DNA of 5,105 bases from JAAZMA01 sp036720245 (GTDB lineage: Bacteria; Bacillota; Clostridia; Tissierellales; Tepidimicrobiaceae): NCBI GenBank assembly GCA_036720245.1, contig DAIMNI010000100.1:1-5105 (forward strand). Direction: 5' to 3'. A program made the translations under genes and the position numbers. The notes under the pieces were generated by a model. The model had not been told where the DNA came from and did no database searches. It saw only the letters and a list, made by a program, of their open reading frames with translations. Shown here piece after piece: positions 1-5,105 of this stretch; positions within the stretch are counted from its first letter, which is position 1, and each line of letters starts with the position of its first letter.

Positions 1-183
1 GATTTCTTTTGTTTTATTTAAAAAATTGTTCTTGACATATTACCAGATAGCTTTTCTATTAAATTTAAAGGCTACTTTCCTATGAAAGCCTACCATACTA
101 ATGGGAACAAATCCAATAAAAAATATCTATGATGGGAATGTTATTATAGATGAAATTTTATTTTATAATTGCTCTTATACAAA

Positions 184-211
184 GAACGACAGAGTTTTAA
201 TCCTGTCGTTC
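184..211 (-). terminator. Probable rho-independent terminator of the tetR-transporter-ferredoxin operon
   Basis: A perfect 9-bp inverted repeat (GAACGACAG and CTGTCGTTC) encloses a 10-base loop. It begins 16 bases after the stop codon of the last operon gene. Read on the minus strand, the stem is followed by TTTGTAT, a short and interrupted U-tract. The plus-strand side is not T-rich, so the element fits minus-strand transcription. The position and perfect stem support a terminator; the weak U-tract means it may be leaky or act as a 3' stabilising hairpin. Confidence 0.7.
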
Positions 212-227
212 AATCTAGTAGTAATCA

Positions 228-836
228 TTATTTTATTGCATCATTCAAACAAGCTTCTTTACATTTACCACACAATAAGCATTCATTTTGTATTATAACA
301 GGATACTCTCCCTTGTCTTTCCATAAAATTGCATTAGAAGGGCAAGCCCTTACACATCTCCCACATTTAATACAGTTTTCATTAACCACCATATAAGACT
401 TTTTATTAAATCTAGAAAAGGTAGATAGCAAAGTCCCATAGGGGCAAAGATATCTATGCCAGAACTCTGGCTTATAGAATATTGTAATTATTATTCCTAA
501 ACCAAATAATATAGGTAAGACAGGAAGTTTTTTGCCAGTTTTAAAAACCATAATCATAGTCCCTAAAAATAGGACTAGTATTCCATATCTAATCAAGGGT
601 TTCTTAAAAGCTTCTGGAACTGCTTTTCTCTTCCTTTTATTTTTATTGGCATTATTATCTATTAATTCCATTCCAGTGTTTATTGGACATATATAGCCAC
701 AATAAAATCTTCCAAAATAAGTTGACAGCAATAAACCAATTCCAAATATAACCATCCAAAGCTGTGCTTTTCCAAGGGCTAAAAGTACTACAAATAAAAT
801 GATTGTAGAAATCTGAATTACTTTTCTTCTTTTCAA
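228..836 (-). CDS. Membrane-bound 4Fe-4S ferredoxin-type protein (NapH/YccM-like)
   Basis: A 202-residue integral membrane electron-transfer protein. Hydrophobic segments lie at about 7-22, 26-42, 81-98 and 106-121. The cytoplasmic loop between segments 2 and 3 has C46 and C50 in a GRFYCGYICP motif, then a basic KNKRKRK stretch. After segment 4 comes a third conserved site, HRYLCPYG, with C131. The C-terminus is a two-cluster ferredoxin domain: C155-x2-C158-x2-C161-x3-C165-P, then C186-x2-C189-x2-C192-x3-C196 without the usual following proline. The positive-inside rule puts both ends and all cysteines in the cytoplasm. The GR-x-YCG-x-x-CP plus CPYG layout is that of the NapH/CcoG/YccM group, whose members pass electrons across or along the membrane. 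It is shorter than YccM and has no attached FMN-binding domain. The start is TTG, chosen because AAGGGGG lies 6 bases upstream and the next in-frame Met is residue 28. It is the last operon gene, 27 bases after the transporter. Its redox partner and its role beside an RND pump are unknown. Confidence 0.95.
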   Translation of the reverse strand: MKRRKVIQISTIILFVVLLALGKAQLWMVIFGIGLLLSTYFGRFYCGYICPINTGMELIDNNANKNKRKRKAVPEAFKKPLIRYGILVLFLGTMIMVFKTGKKLPVLPILFGLGIIITIFYKPEFWHRYLCPYGTLLSTFSRFNKKSYMVVNENCIKCGRCVRACPSNAILWKDKGEYPVIIQNECLLCGKCKEACLNDAIK

Positions 837-842
837 GATAAT

Positions 843-849
843 CCCCCTT
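843..849 (-). promoter_or_regulatory. Ribosome binding site fixing the TTG start of the ferredoxin-type gene
   Basis: AAGGGGG lies 6 bases before TTG at 836-834, inside the 27-base gap after the transporter stop codon. No ATG or GTG in the right frame is nearby, so this site makes TTG the start. The core is GGGGG rather than GGAGG, which still pairs with the 16S tail through a G-U wobble. Confidence 0.8.
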
Positions 850-863
850 CTTATAATAATAAT

Positions 864-3800
864 TTATTCCTGATGTAATTCTTTATAAATCCCTTTTTTA
901 ACTTTTCCCTTTACTATTAATCCATCTAAAATCCAAATTAATGCTGGTAGGATTACAAAAGTAGCAATTAAAGCTAAAGATATATTAATTACAGTCATTA
1001 GGCCAAAGTCCTTCAGTATTACAAACTTAGAAGTCATCAACACACTAAATCCACCAACTGTTGTTAATCCTGATGCTAATGTTGCCTTACCTATATTTCT
1101 AATGGTAATTGACATTGCTTCTCCTTTTCCTTTACCTGAATTTCTTTCTTCTAAATATCTTTCTAGAAGCATTATAGTCATTTCAGTCCCCATTCCTAAT
1201 ACTAGTGCCCCTAAAGTTGCTGTTATAGGAGTATATTTTAATCCTAGCAAATTCATAATCCCACCTGACATTCCTACTATTAAAGTAACAGGAAGTACGG
1301 CTACTAGTGCTTTAAAGAAGCTTCTATATAAGAATAGTAAGGCTACAAATACTAAGCCCAAGCCTATAATGGTCATCCTAAGCCTACCATCAGTTAGTCC
1401 TTTTACCATTTCCACATCTAGTACAGATTTACCAGTTATTGACGCTTTAATAGGAGCATCCTTTAGCACATTATCCATGTCTTCTACAAATTCTTGTAAT
1501 TCATCTGTAGCCATATGCTCTACATTCATAAGGATAACACCTTTATTCATTTCATCGTTGATAAACATTCTTCTTTGTGCTTCTGGTATATCATCTTTTA
1601 TAATACTTGTATAATCTGCCAAACTTAGATCCTCCACAGGAGAGATATTATCTACTACATTATCTATAGATTTAATATCAACTATCTCATTTGGGAACTT
1701 ATTTCCTACCTCATCTACTATATCTCTCATCCATTTTACATTATCTTCAGATAATAGATTATCATCTTCCATAAATATAACCATTTGATTTGTTGAACCT
1801 ACTATATCCCTTATATAATGAATATCATGAAGAGCATCCATATCCTGAGGCATAAAGGTTTCTATATCTGTTTCCACACCAACTTTTGTATCAGCTATAA
1901 TTCCAAAAGCAGCTAAAGCTATGGATACTATTAATATGGCTGGAGCAAATTTTGTAACGATTTTTCCAGTAGCTCCTAATATCCTATCTATTATAGTTGG
2001 TTTATTATAATCTTTAGCTTTAGAATCCCTTGCCTTTGATGCAACTATATCTCTAGCTCCAAGAATTGGCATTAATAAGAATATACTTCCTATAAAGCTT
2101 ACTACTACACCTATAGTTAACATTTTTCCAAAGTCCTGTATCATTGGAACTGGTGAGGCAAATAGGGAAACAAATCCTAATACTGTGGCCAGTACGGCTA
2201 ATCCTACAGCTTTACCTATCTGGGCAAGTGTAGTTTTTACTGATTGTTCTTCTTCGTATCTATTTTGGAATTGTATAGAATAATCTATTCCTAATCCAAT
2301 CAGTATAGGAAATACTGCCATACTAACCATGGTCATAGAAACATTTAGATGGCCCATTAGCCCTAATGTAGCTATTACTGATACAAATATTATTCCTAGA
2401 CTTAAAACTCTCCACCTAACCTTAAACACTAAGTTTAATATTATGAACATTAAAGCTACAGCAGAAGCAACCATAACTATCATATTGGATTTCATTTCTG
2501 TTCTTAGGGAGGAATCTAGTACTGGTTTTCCAGATACCATATAATTTACATCAAAATTTTCCTTTTCCATAGCATAGGATACATCCTCATATATGGAATC
2601 TATAGTACTATCCTTTAAGTTTCCCTTTAACTTAATCATTAACATCATATGATTATCATCTATTACAGTATCTGAAAATACATCTCTTAATTTACCATCC
2701 TCATCATATAATATATTGTCTAATTCCTTTTGGTTATGGGGAAAATAAGGTAACATCATTCCAGATTTTTCGTAGAATGTATTTAGGCCATCACTTAATT
2801 TATTTAGATTTTCACCCATGGTGGTAAATCCATTTGACATCAACTTTAATTCATCTGGTGACATTCCACCAGATAAATTTTCTTTCATCCCTGATACTTC
2901 TTTTTCCATATTTGATTTAAAACCTAATAGTATTTCTGAACTATCTGGAAGCATGCTGCCTTCTGTTGCCATATTAGATAATCCACTACTTAAATCACTT
3001 AGATTTTGTCCCATAGCAACAAATCCACTTGACATTTTCTTTAATTCATCTGGAGATATTCCATCACCTGATAGACTTTTTTCCATCTCTTCAACTTCTT
3101 TTTCCAACTTTAAGCCTATATTTGTAAGGGCCATAGAAGTGTTTTCGCTTCCCTTTGATAGTATCCCTGTTTTCTCTGACATAGTAGATAGCCCCTTGGT
3201 GCTTTTTTCTATACTTTCAGCAAACATAGTTAATTTTTGATACATCTGAGGATTATCCTTCATCTGTTCTGCCATTTGATATAGTTGCTGAGATATTTCA
3301 TTTAATCCCTCTGATGATTTGGCTAATCCTTCACCTAATTCTGTAGTCCCCTTACTTAAATTATCCTGACCTACAATTAATTCATCAAAGACACTATTTA
3401 TATTTGATAATTCACCTAGTTTTTCCTCAATGGCCTTTGGATTTGGTATATCCTCATTTCCTAATTCATTTCCTATATTAGTAAGTTTTTTTCCCATCTC
3501 ACCTAAACCATCGCTCATTGCAAGAAATTTATTTTTCAACTCAGCTTCCTGTTTTCCACCCATTTCTTTCATAAGTTTATCAGGATCCATTGAGTCCATT
3601 AAACTATTAAGTTTGTCCTCAATAGCTTTAGAATCTGGCAACGCCTTACTACCTAATTCTGTACCTATTTCGGTAAGTTTACCCCCTATTTCTCCTAGTC
3701 CTTCACTTATATTGGGGATTTGTTTTTTGATTTCGATTCCTTGTCTATCAGTTATTTGATGAACAATGCTAGCTGGACTCATAAAGGTGAATATATCCTC

Positions 3801-4097
3801 ATTATATTTAAGTCTTTGTTCTACATTCCACATCTTTTCCATATTATCCAACTTTAATAAATCTTTTTGATCGCCCTCAAGCAATACCATGATAGCATCT
3901 CCACCAAATTCATTTTCCATAGCATAGTTAGATATATATGCATCATTATCAGTCTTAACTAAGGTTTCACTACCAGTTGCCATGTTTACTTTTATAGCAC
4001 CAGTTATCATAATGGCAAATATTATTATGGTAATAAACAATACTTTGAAAGGATTTTTTTCAATTCTACTACCTAATTTTGCGAATAATTTGTTCAA
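864..4097 (-). CDS. RND superfamily exporter, MMPL/HAE3-type, with a giant repeat-bearing first extracytoplasmic loop
   Basis: A 1077-residue transporter numbered here from the TTG at 4097; starting at the TTG at 4121 would give 1085. It has the duplicated RND layout. TM1 is about 19-35, followed by loop 1 at 36-537. TM2-6 lie at about 538-559, 564-582, 589-608, 628-650 and 656-680. TM7 is 719-737, then loop 2 at 738-906, and TM8-12 at about 907-925, 929-947, 955-977, 1003-1021 and 1029-1052. TM4 carries GLGIDYSIQF, with D605-Y606 at the MMPL proton-relay position. The matching TM10 site reads GMGTEMTIML, with E972. Such proteins use proton influx to move lipids, hydrophobic or amphiphilic compounds outward; the substrate here cannot be read from sequence. 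About 320 residues (127-447) of loop 1 are an extra, Met/Glu/Lys/Gly/Ser-rich, probably helical coiled-coil insert with internal repeats. Without it the protein would be near the usual 700-760 residues. It follows tetR by 20 bases and precedes the ferredoxin-type gene by 27, so all three are probably co-transcribed. There is no sign of frameshift or decay. Confidence 0.96.
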   Translation of the reverse strand: MNKLFAKLGSRIEKNPFKVLFITIIIFAIMITGAIKVNMATGSETLVKTDNDAYISNYAMENEFGGDAIMVLLEGDQKDLLKLDNMEKMWNVEQRLKYNEDIFTFMSPASIVHQITDRQGIEIKKQIPNISEGLGEIGGKLTEIGTELGSKALPDSKAIEDKLNSLMDSMDPDKLMKEMGGKQEAELKNKFLAMSDGLGEMGKKLTNIGNELGNEDIPNPKAIEEKLGELSNINSVFDELIVGQDNLSKGTTELGEGLAKSSEGLNEISQQLYQMAEQMKDNPQMYQKLTMFAESIEKSTKGLSTMSEKTGILSKGSENTSMALTNIGLKLEKEVEEMEKSLSGDGISPDELKKMSSGFVAMGQNLSDLSSGLSNMATEGSMLPDSSEILLGFKSNMEKEVSGMKENLSGGMSPDELKLMSNGFTTMGENLNKLSDGLNTFYEKSGMMLPYFPHNQKELDNILYDEDGKLRDVFSDTVIDDNHMMLMIKLKGNLKDSTIDSIYEDVSYAMEKENFDVNYMVSGKPVLDSSLRTEMKSNMIVMVASAVALMFIILNLVFKVRWRVLSLGIIFVSVIATLGLMGHLNVSMTMVSMAVFPILIGLGIDYSIQFQNRYEEEQSVKTTLAQIGKAVGLAVLATVLGFVSLFASPVPMIQDFGKMLTIGVVVSFIGSIFLLMPILGARDIVASKARDSKAKDYNKPTIIDRILGATGKIVTKFAPAILIVSIALAAFGIIADTKVGVETDIETFMPQDMDALHDIHYIRDIVGSTNQMVIFMEDDNLLSEDNVKWMRDIVDEVGNKFPNEIVDIKSIDNVVDNISPVEDLSLADYTSIIKDDIPEAQRRMFINDEMNKGVILMNVEHMATDELQEFVEDMDNVLKDAPIKASITGKSVLDVEMVKGLTDGRLRMTIIGLGLVFVALLFLYRSFFKALVAVLPVTLIVGMSGGIMNLLGLKYTPITATLGALVLGMGTEMTIMLLERYLEERNSGKGKGEAMSITIRNIGKATLASGLTTVGGFSVLMTSKFVILKDFGLMTVINISLALIATFVILPALIWILDGLIVKGKVKKGIYKELHQE
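2748..3107 (-). repeat. Tandem repeat pair B inside the transporter's first loop
   Basis: Two in-frame copies encode residues 331-384 (DNA 2946-3107) and 397-450 (DNA 2748-2909), offset by 66 residues. By hand alignment, about 30 of 55 aligned positions are identical, including SPDELK, the M-S-x-G-F-x-x-M-G-x-N-L core and a closing M-L-P. Two single-residue gaps are needed. The match is also visible in DNA, where tcatctgg recurs with similar flanks at about 2851 and 3047. This points to an old duplication of about 200 bp within the gene. Confidence 0.85.
3408..3707 (-). repeat. Tandem repeat pair A inside the transporter's first loop
   Basis: Two in-frame copies encode residues 131-166 (DNA 3600-3707) and 195-230 (DNA 3408-3515), offset by 64 residues. 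By hand, 22 of 36 positions are identical, without gaps. Shared elements include G-L-G-E, K-L-T-x-I-G, E-L-G and K-A-I-E-x-K-L. The opening S-x-G-L-G-E-(I/M)-G resembles the core of repeat pair B, and the offset is almost the same, so A and B may descend from one unit. Confidence 0.85.
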
Positions 4098-4106
4098 GCT
4101 AATCAG

Positions 4107-4113
4107 CCCTTCT
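4107..4113 (-). promoter_or_regulatory. Ribosome binding site deciding the transporter start
   Basis: AGAAGGG sits 9 bases before the TTG at 4097-4095. The alternative in-frame TTG at 4121-4119 overlaps the tetR stop codon but is preceded only by AATAATAGACG, which has no Shine-Dalgarno match. The shorter start is therefore preferred. It removes eight residues ahead of TM1 and leaves the membrane topology unchanged. Confidence 0.7.
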
Positions 4114-4117
4114 TTCT

Positions 4118-4687
4118 TCAACGTCTATTATTTATAATCATGATATTTATAAAATTCCTTACATAATTATTAATTTCTTCATCATCACTCTCGGGCAAGT
4201 ATAAAAATGATAAAATACTTCCCATTAATAACCTTAGGGAGATGCCATCATCCTTTAAATCTATACCTGCTTCTTTAATTGAGCCTTGCAGCAATGATGT
4301 GATTTGATTAATAAAATCAAAATCAGCTATCTCTGGATTAATTTGACTTTCCATAAGTATTAATTTTATTACCTCATGGTGCTTAGAAATAAATTTGATT
4401 CTATCTTTTAAAATATATTCTAATTTTTCCATAGCCTCTAAATCCTTAGATACTATTAAAGATTCCTTTAAGCTACTAACTAATATGGGTTCGATTGCAT
4501 CCATAAATATTTGTTTCTTTGAATCAAAATATCTAAATAGTGTTACTTCTGATATTCTTGCTTCCTTAGCTATATCCATTGTAGTAGAGCCATTATATCC
4601 TTTTTCTATAAATACATTTAATGCTGATTTAAGAATTTGTTCTCTTCTTTCCTCCCTGCTCATGCGTTTGCCAGTATTATTTTTCAT
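4118..4687 (-). CDS. TetR/AcrR-family transcriptional regulator
   Basis: A 189-residue protein of normal length for the family. Residues 11-65 form the TetR DNA-binding domain: a first helix containing ILKSALNVFIEKGY (18-31), then the helix-turn-helix with T36-M-D-I-A and S46-E-V-T-L-F-R-Y-F54. The K57-K58 and F61 region follows, as is usual in these domains. The remainder (about 66-189) is an all-helical ligand-binding and dimerisation domain with no recognisable ligand signature. ATG is supported by AAGGGGGTGG ending 3 bases upstream. It is the first gene of the operon, 20 bases ahead of the transporter, and its promoter overlaps a palindrome fitting a TetR operator. This indicates a self-repressing local regulator of the pump, derepressed by a small molecule, as with other tetR-pump pairs. 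The inducer is unknown. Confidence 0.96.
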   Translation of the reverse strand: MKNNTGKRMSREERREQILKSALNVFIEKGYNGSTTMDIAKEARISEVTLFRYFDSKKQIFMDAIEPILVSSLKESLIVSKDLEAMEKLEYILKDRIKFISKHHEVIKLILMESQINPEIADFDFINQITSLLQGSIKEAGIDLKDDGISLRLLMGSILSFLYLPESDDEEINNYVRNFINIMIINNRR

Positions 4688-4700
4688 ATTCCACCCCCTT

Positions 4701-4720
4701 ATGTATGTACTTACTTACAT
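4701..4720. promoter_or_regulatory. Probable TetR-family operator palindrome
   Basis: Read on the minus strand the site is ATGTAAGTAAGTACATACAT. The two 10-bp halves are complementary at 8 of 10 pairs, failing only at one inner pair and at the centre. It begins directly after the -10 hexamer and ends just before the tetR ribosome binding site, so a bound repressor would cover the start of transcription. Size, symmetry and position are typical of autoregulatory TetR operators. Binding itself is inferred. Confidence 0.65.
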
Positions 4721-4748
4721 ATAATATCAAATTAATTTCTTTTGTCAA
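4721..4748 (-). promoter_or_regulatory. Sigma-A-type promoter of the tetR-transporter-ferredoxin operon
   Basis: A perfect -35 hexamer TTGACA (4748-4743) is followed by a 16-base spacer and the -10 hexamer TATTAT (4726-4721), which has one mismatch to TATAAT. Transcription would start near 4714, inside the palindrome at 4701-4720, leaving a leader of about 27 bases before ATG. No other comparable promoter is visible between the three genes. Confidence 0.75.
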
Positions 4749-4869
4749 TATGTCTTTAATAATATAAATATAAATTTTATTATCTCTACATATAATTTCT
4801 ATAATTTAGTTTTTCTACTATATTAATGAATTCAACAAATACCGACAAAAATTGAGGGGTACCGTGCTT

Positions 4870-4897
4870 TTGCTTAAATTTTGTACTGAATTATGAT
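4870..4897 (+). promoter_or_regulatory. Candidate promoter of the lysR-type gene
   Basis: TTGCTT (4870-4875), a 16-base spacer and TATGAT (4892-4897) lie about 42 bases upstream of the LysR-type start codon. The -10 has one mismatch, while the -35 matches only its TTG core, as is common where an activator or autoregulator helps. It is the best plus-strand candidate in an AT-rich region where chance matches are easy. Confidence 0.4.
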
Positions 4898-4939
4898 AAG
4901 ATAAGTGTAACATTGAAACTAGTATATGGGGGCGAATGC

Positions 4940-5105
4940 ATGAATATAAAACTATTAGAAGCTTTTTTAGCTGTTATTGATCATAAAACAATGTCTGCTG
5001 CAGCTGATAAGCTTTTCACTACACAACCAAATATTTCATTAATGATTAAGGATTTAGAGAATTATTATTCAACAAAATTATTTAATCGTGTCTCTAAAAA
5101 ACTTT
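4940..5105 (+). CDS. LysR-family transcriptional regulator, N-terminal part (cut by window end)
   Basis: Only the first 55 codons are present; family members are usually about 290-300 residues. These cover nearly the whole LysR winged helix-turn-helix: L5-L6-E7-A8-F9 in the first helix, S19-A20-A21-A22-D23-K24-L25 in the second, then T28-Q29-P30-N31-I32-S33 and I36-K37-D38-L39-E40 in the recognition helix, and L47-F48-N49-R50 at the start of the wing. This order is diagnostic of the family. ATG at 4940 follows GGGGG (4928-4932) by 7 bases; the ATG at 4936 is in another frame that stops quickly. It is divergent from the tetR operon. LysR proteins often control an adjacent divergent gene or themselves, but the operon already has its own TetR, so the target may lie to the right. 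The C-terminal effector domain is outside the window, so no ligand or pathway can be assigned. Confidence 0.92.
   Translation, partial: MNIKLLEAFLAVIDHKTMSAAADKLFTTQPNISLMIKDLENYYSTKLFNRVSKKL

Noticed and set aside
32..62. TTGACA at 32-37 with TATTAA nearby, resembling a plus-strand promoter.
   Set aside because: The spacer to TATTAA is 19 bases, the better-spaced hexamer TCTATT is poor, and no plus-strand gene follows.
70..90. Imperfect hairpin GG..CTTTC/GAAAG..CC near the left edge.
   Set aside because: The stem is broken by a bulge and no T-tract follows on either strand, so a terminator call is not supported.
1..183. Possible gene end or remnant at the left edge: one frame is open from base 2 to a TGA at 83-85, another from base 22 to a TGA at 130-132.
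   Set aside because: The stretches are only about 27 and 36 codons, lack a start with a ribosome binding site, and match no family I recognise. Open runs of this length arise by chance in AT-rich DNA. A decayed transposase or other pseudogene cannot be excluded; a translated search of 1-200 would decide.
101..298. A 65-codon plus-strand reading frame starting with ATG.
   Set aside because: It has no Shine-Dalgarno, runs through the terminator hairpin and into the end of the ferredoxin-type gene, and its second half is low-complexity hydrophobic sequence.
2748..3707. The repeated DNA was considered as a CRISPR array or mobile repeat.
   Set aside because: The repeats are diverged, in frame and inside a continuous coding sequence. 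The copies are offset by about 192-198 bases and lack short identical units with unique spacers, so they are protein repeats.
1102..3759. Several plus-strand open frames of 70-170 codons opposite the transporter gene.
   Set aside because: They are antisense shadows of the transporter coding frame. Their Ser/Pro/Ile-rich products mirror the repeats on the other strand, and none has a convincing ribosome binding site.
4395..4724. A 109-codon plus-strand frame opposite tetR.
   Set aside because: It lies almost wholly antisense to a clear TetR-family gene and runs through its ribosome binding site and operator. It has no ribosome binding site or family resemblance.
4750..4850. AT-rich stretch with short direct and inverted matches such as repeated ATAATTT and ATAATA/TATTAT.
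   Set aside because: The matches are 6-7 bases of A and T only, as expected by chance at this composition; no stable hairpin or defined site stands out.

Overview
The window is AT-rich throughout (roughly one third G+C by eye), with strong purine-rich Shine-Dalgarno sites, frequent TTG starts and tightly packed genes. This suggests a low-GC Firmicute, most likely an anaerobic member of the Clostridia or Tissierellia. That placement rests on composition, protein style and the ferredoxin-type gene; no marker gene confirms it.

Most of the window is one minus-strand operon of three genes, read from right to left. A TetR-family regulator (4118-4687) comes first. A very large RND/MMPL-type membrane transporter follows (864-4097, with a possible longer start at 4121). 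A small polytopic membrane protein with two [4Fe-4S] ferredoxin motifs (228-836) comes last. The gaps are 20 and 27 bases. A good sigma-A-type promoter (4721-4748) with a near-perfect 20-bp palindrome just downstream (4701-4720) lies upstream of tetR. A hairpin 16 bases past the last stop (184-211) probably ends the transcript.

The simplest reading is an inducible export system. The TetR protein represses its own operon until a ligand binds, and the RND pump then exports that or a related molecule, probably using the proton gradient. The membrane iron-sulfur protein adds an unexplained redox activity, and this pairing is the most interesting point in the window. The transporter's first extracytoplasmic loop is about 500 residues long, against about 170 for the second. 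It carries an insert of decayed repeats built on an S-x-G-(L/F)-x-x-(M/I) motif.

At the right edge, a LysR-type regulator starts on the plus strand (4940 onward, cut by the window end), divergent from the operon across a 252-base AT-rich intergenic region. The left edge (1-183) holds no gene I can support.
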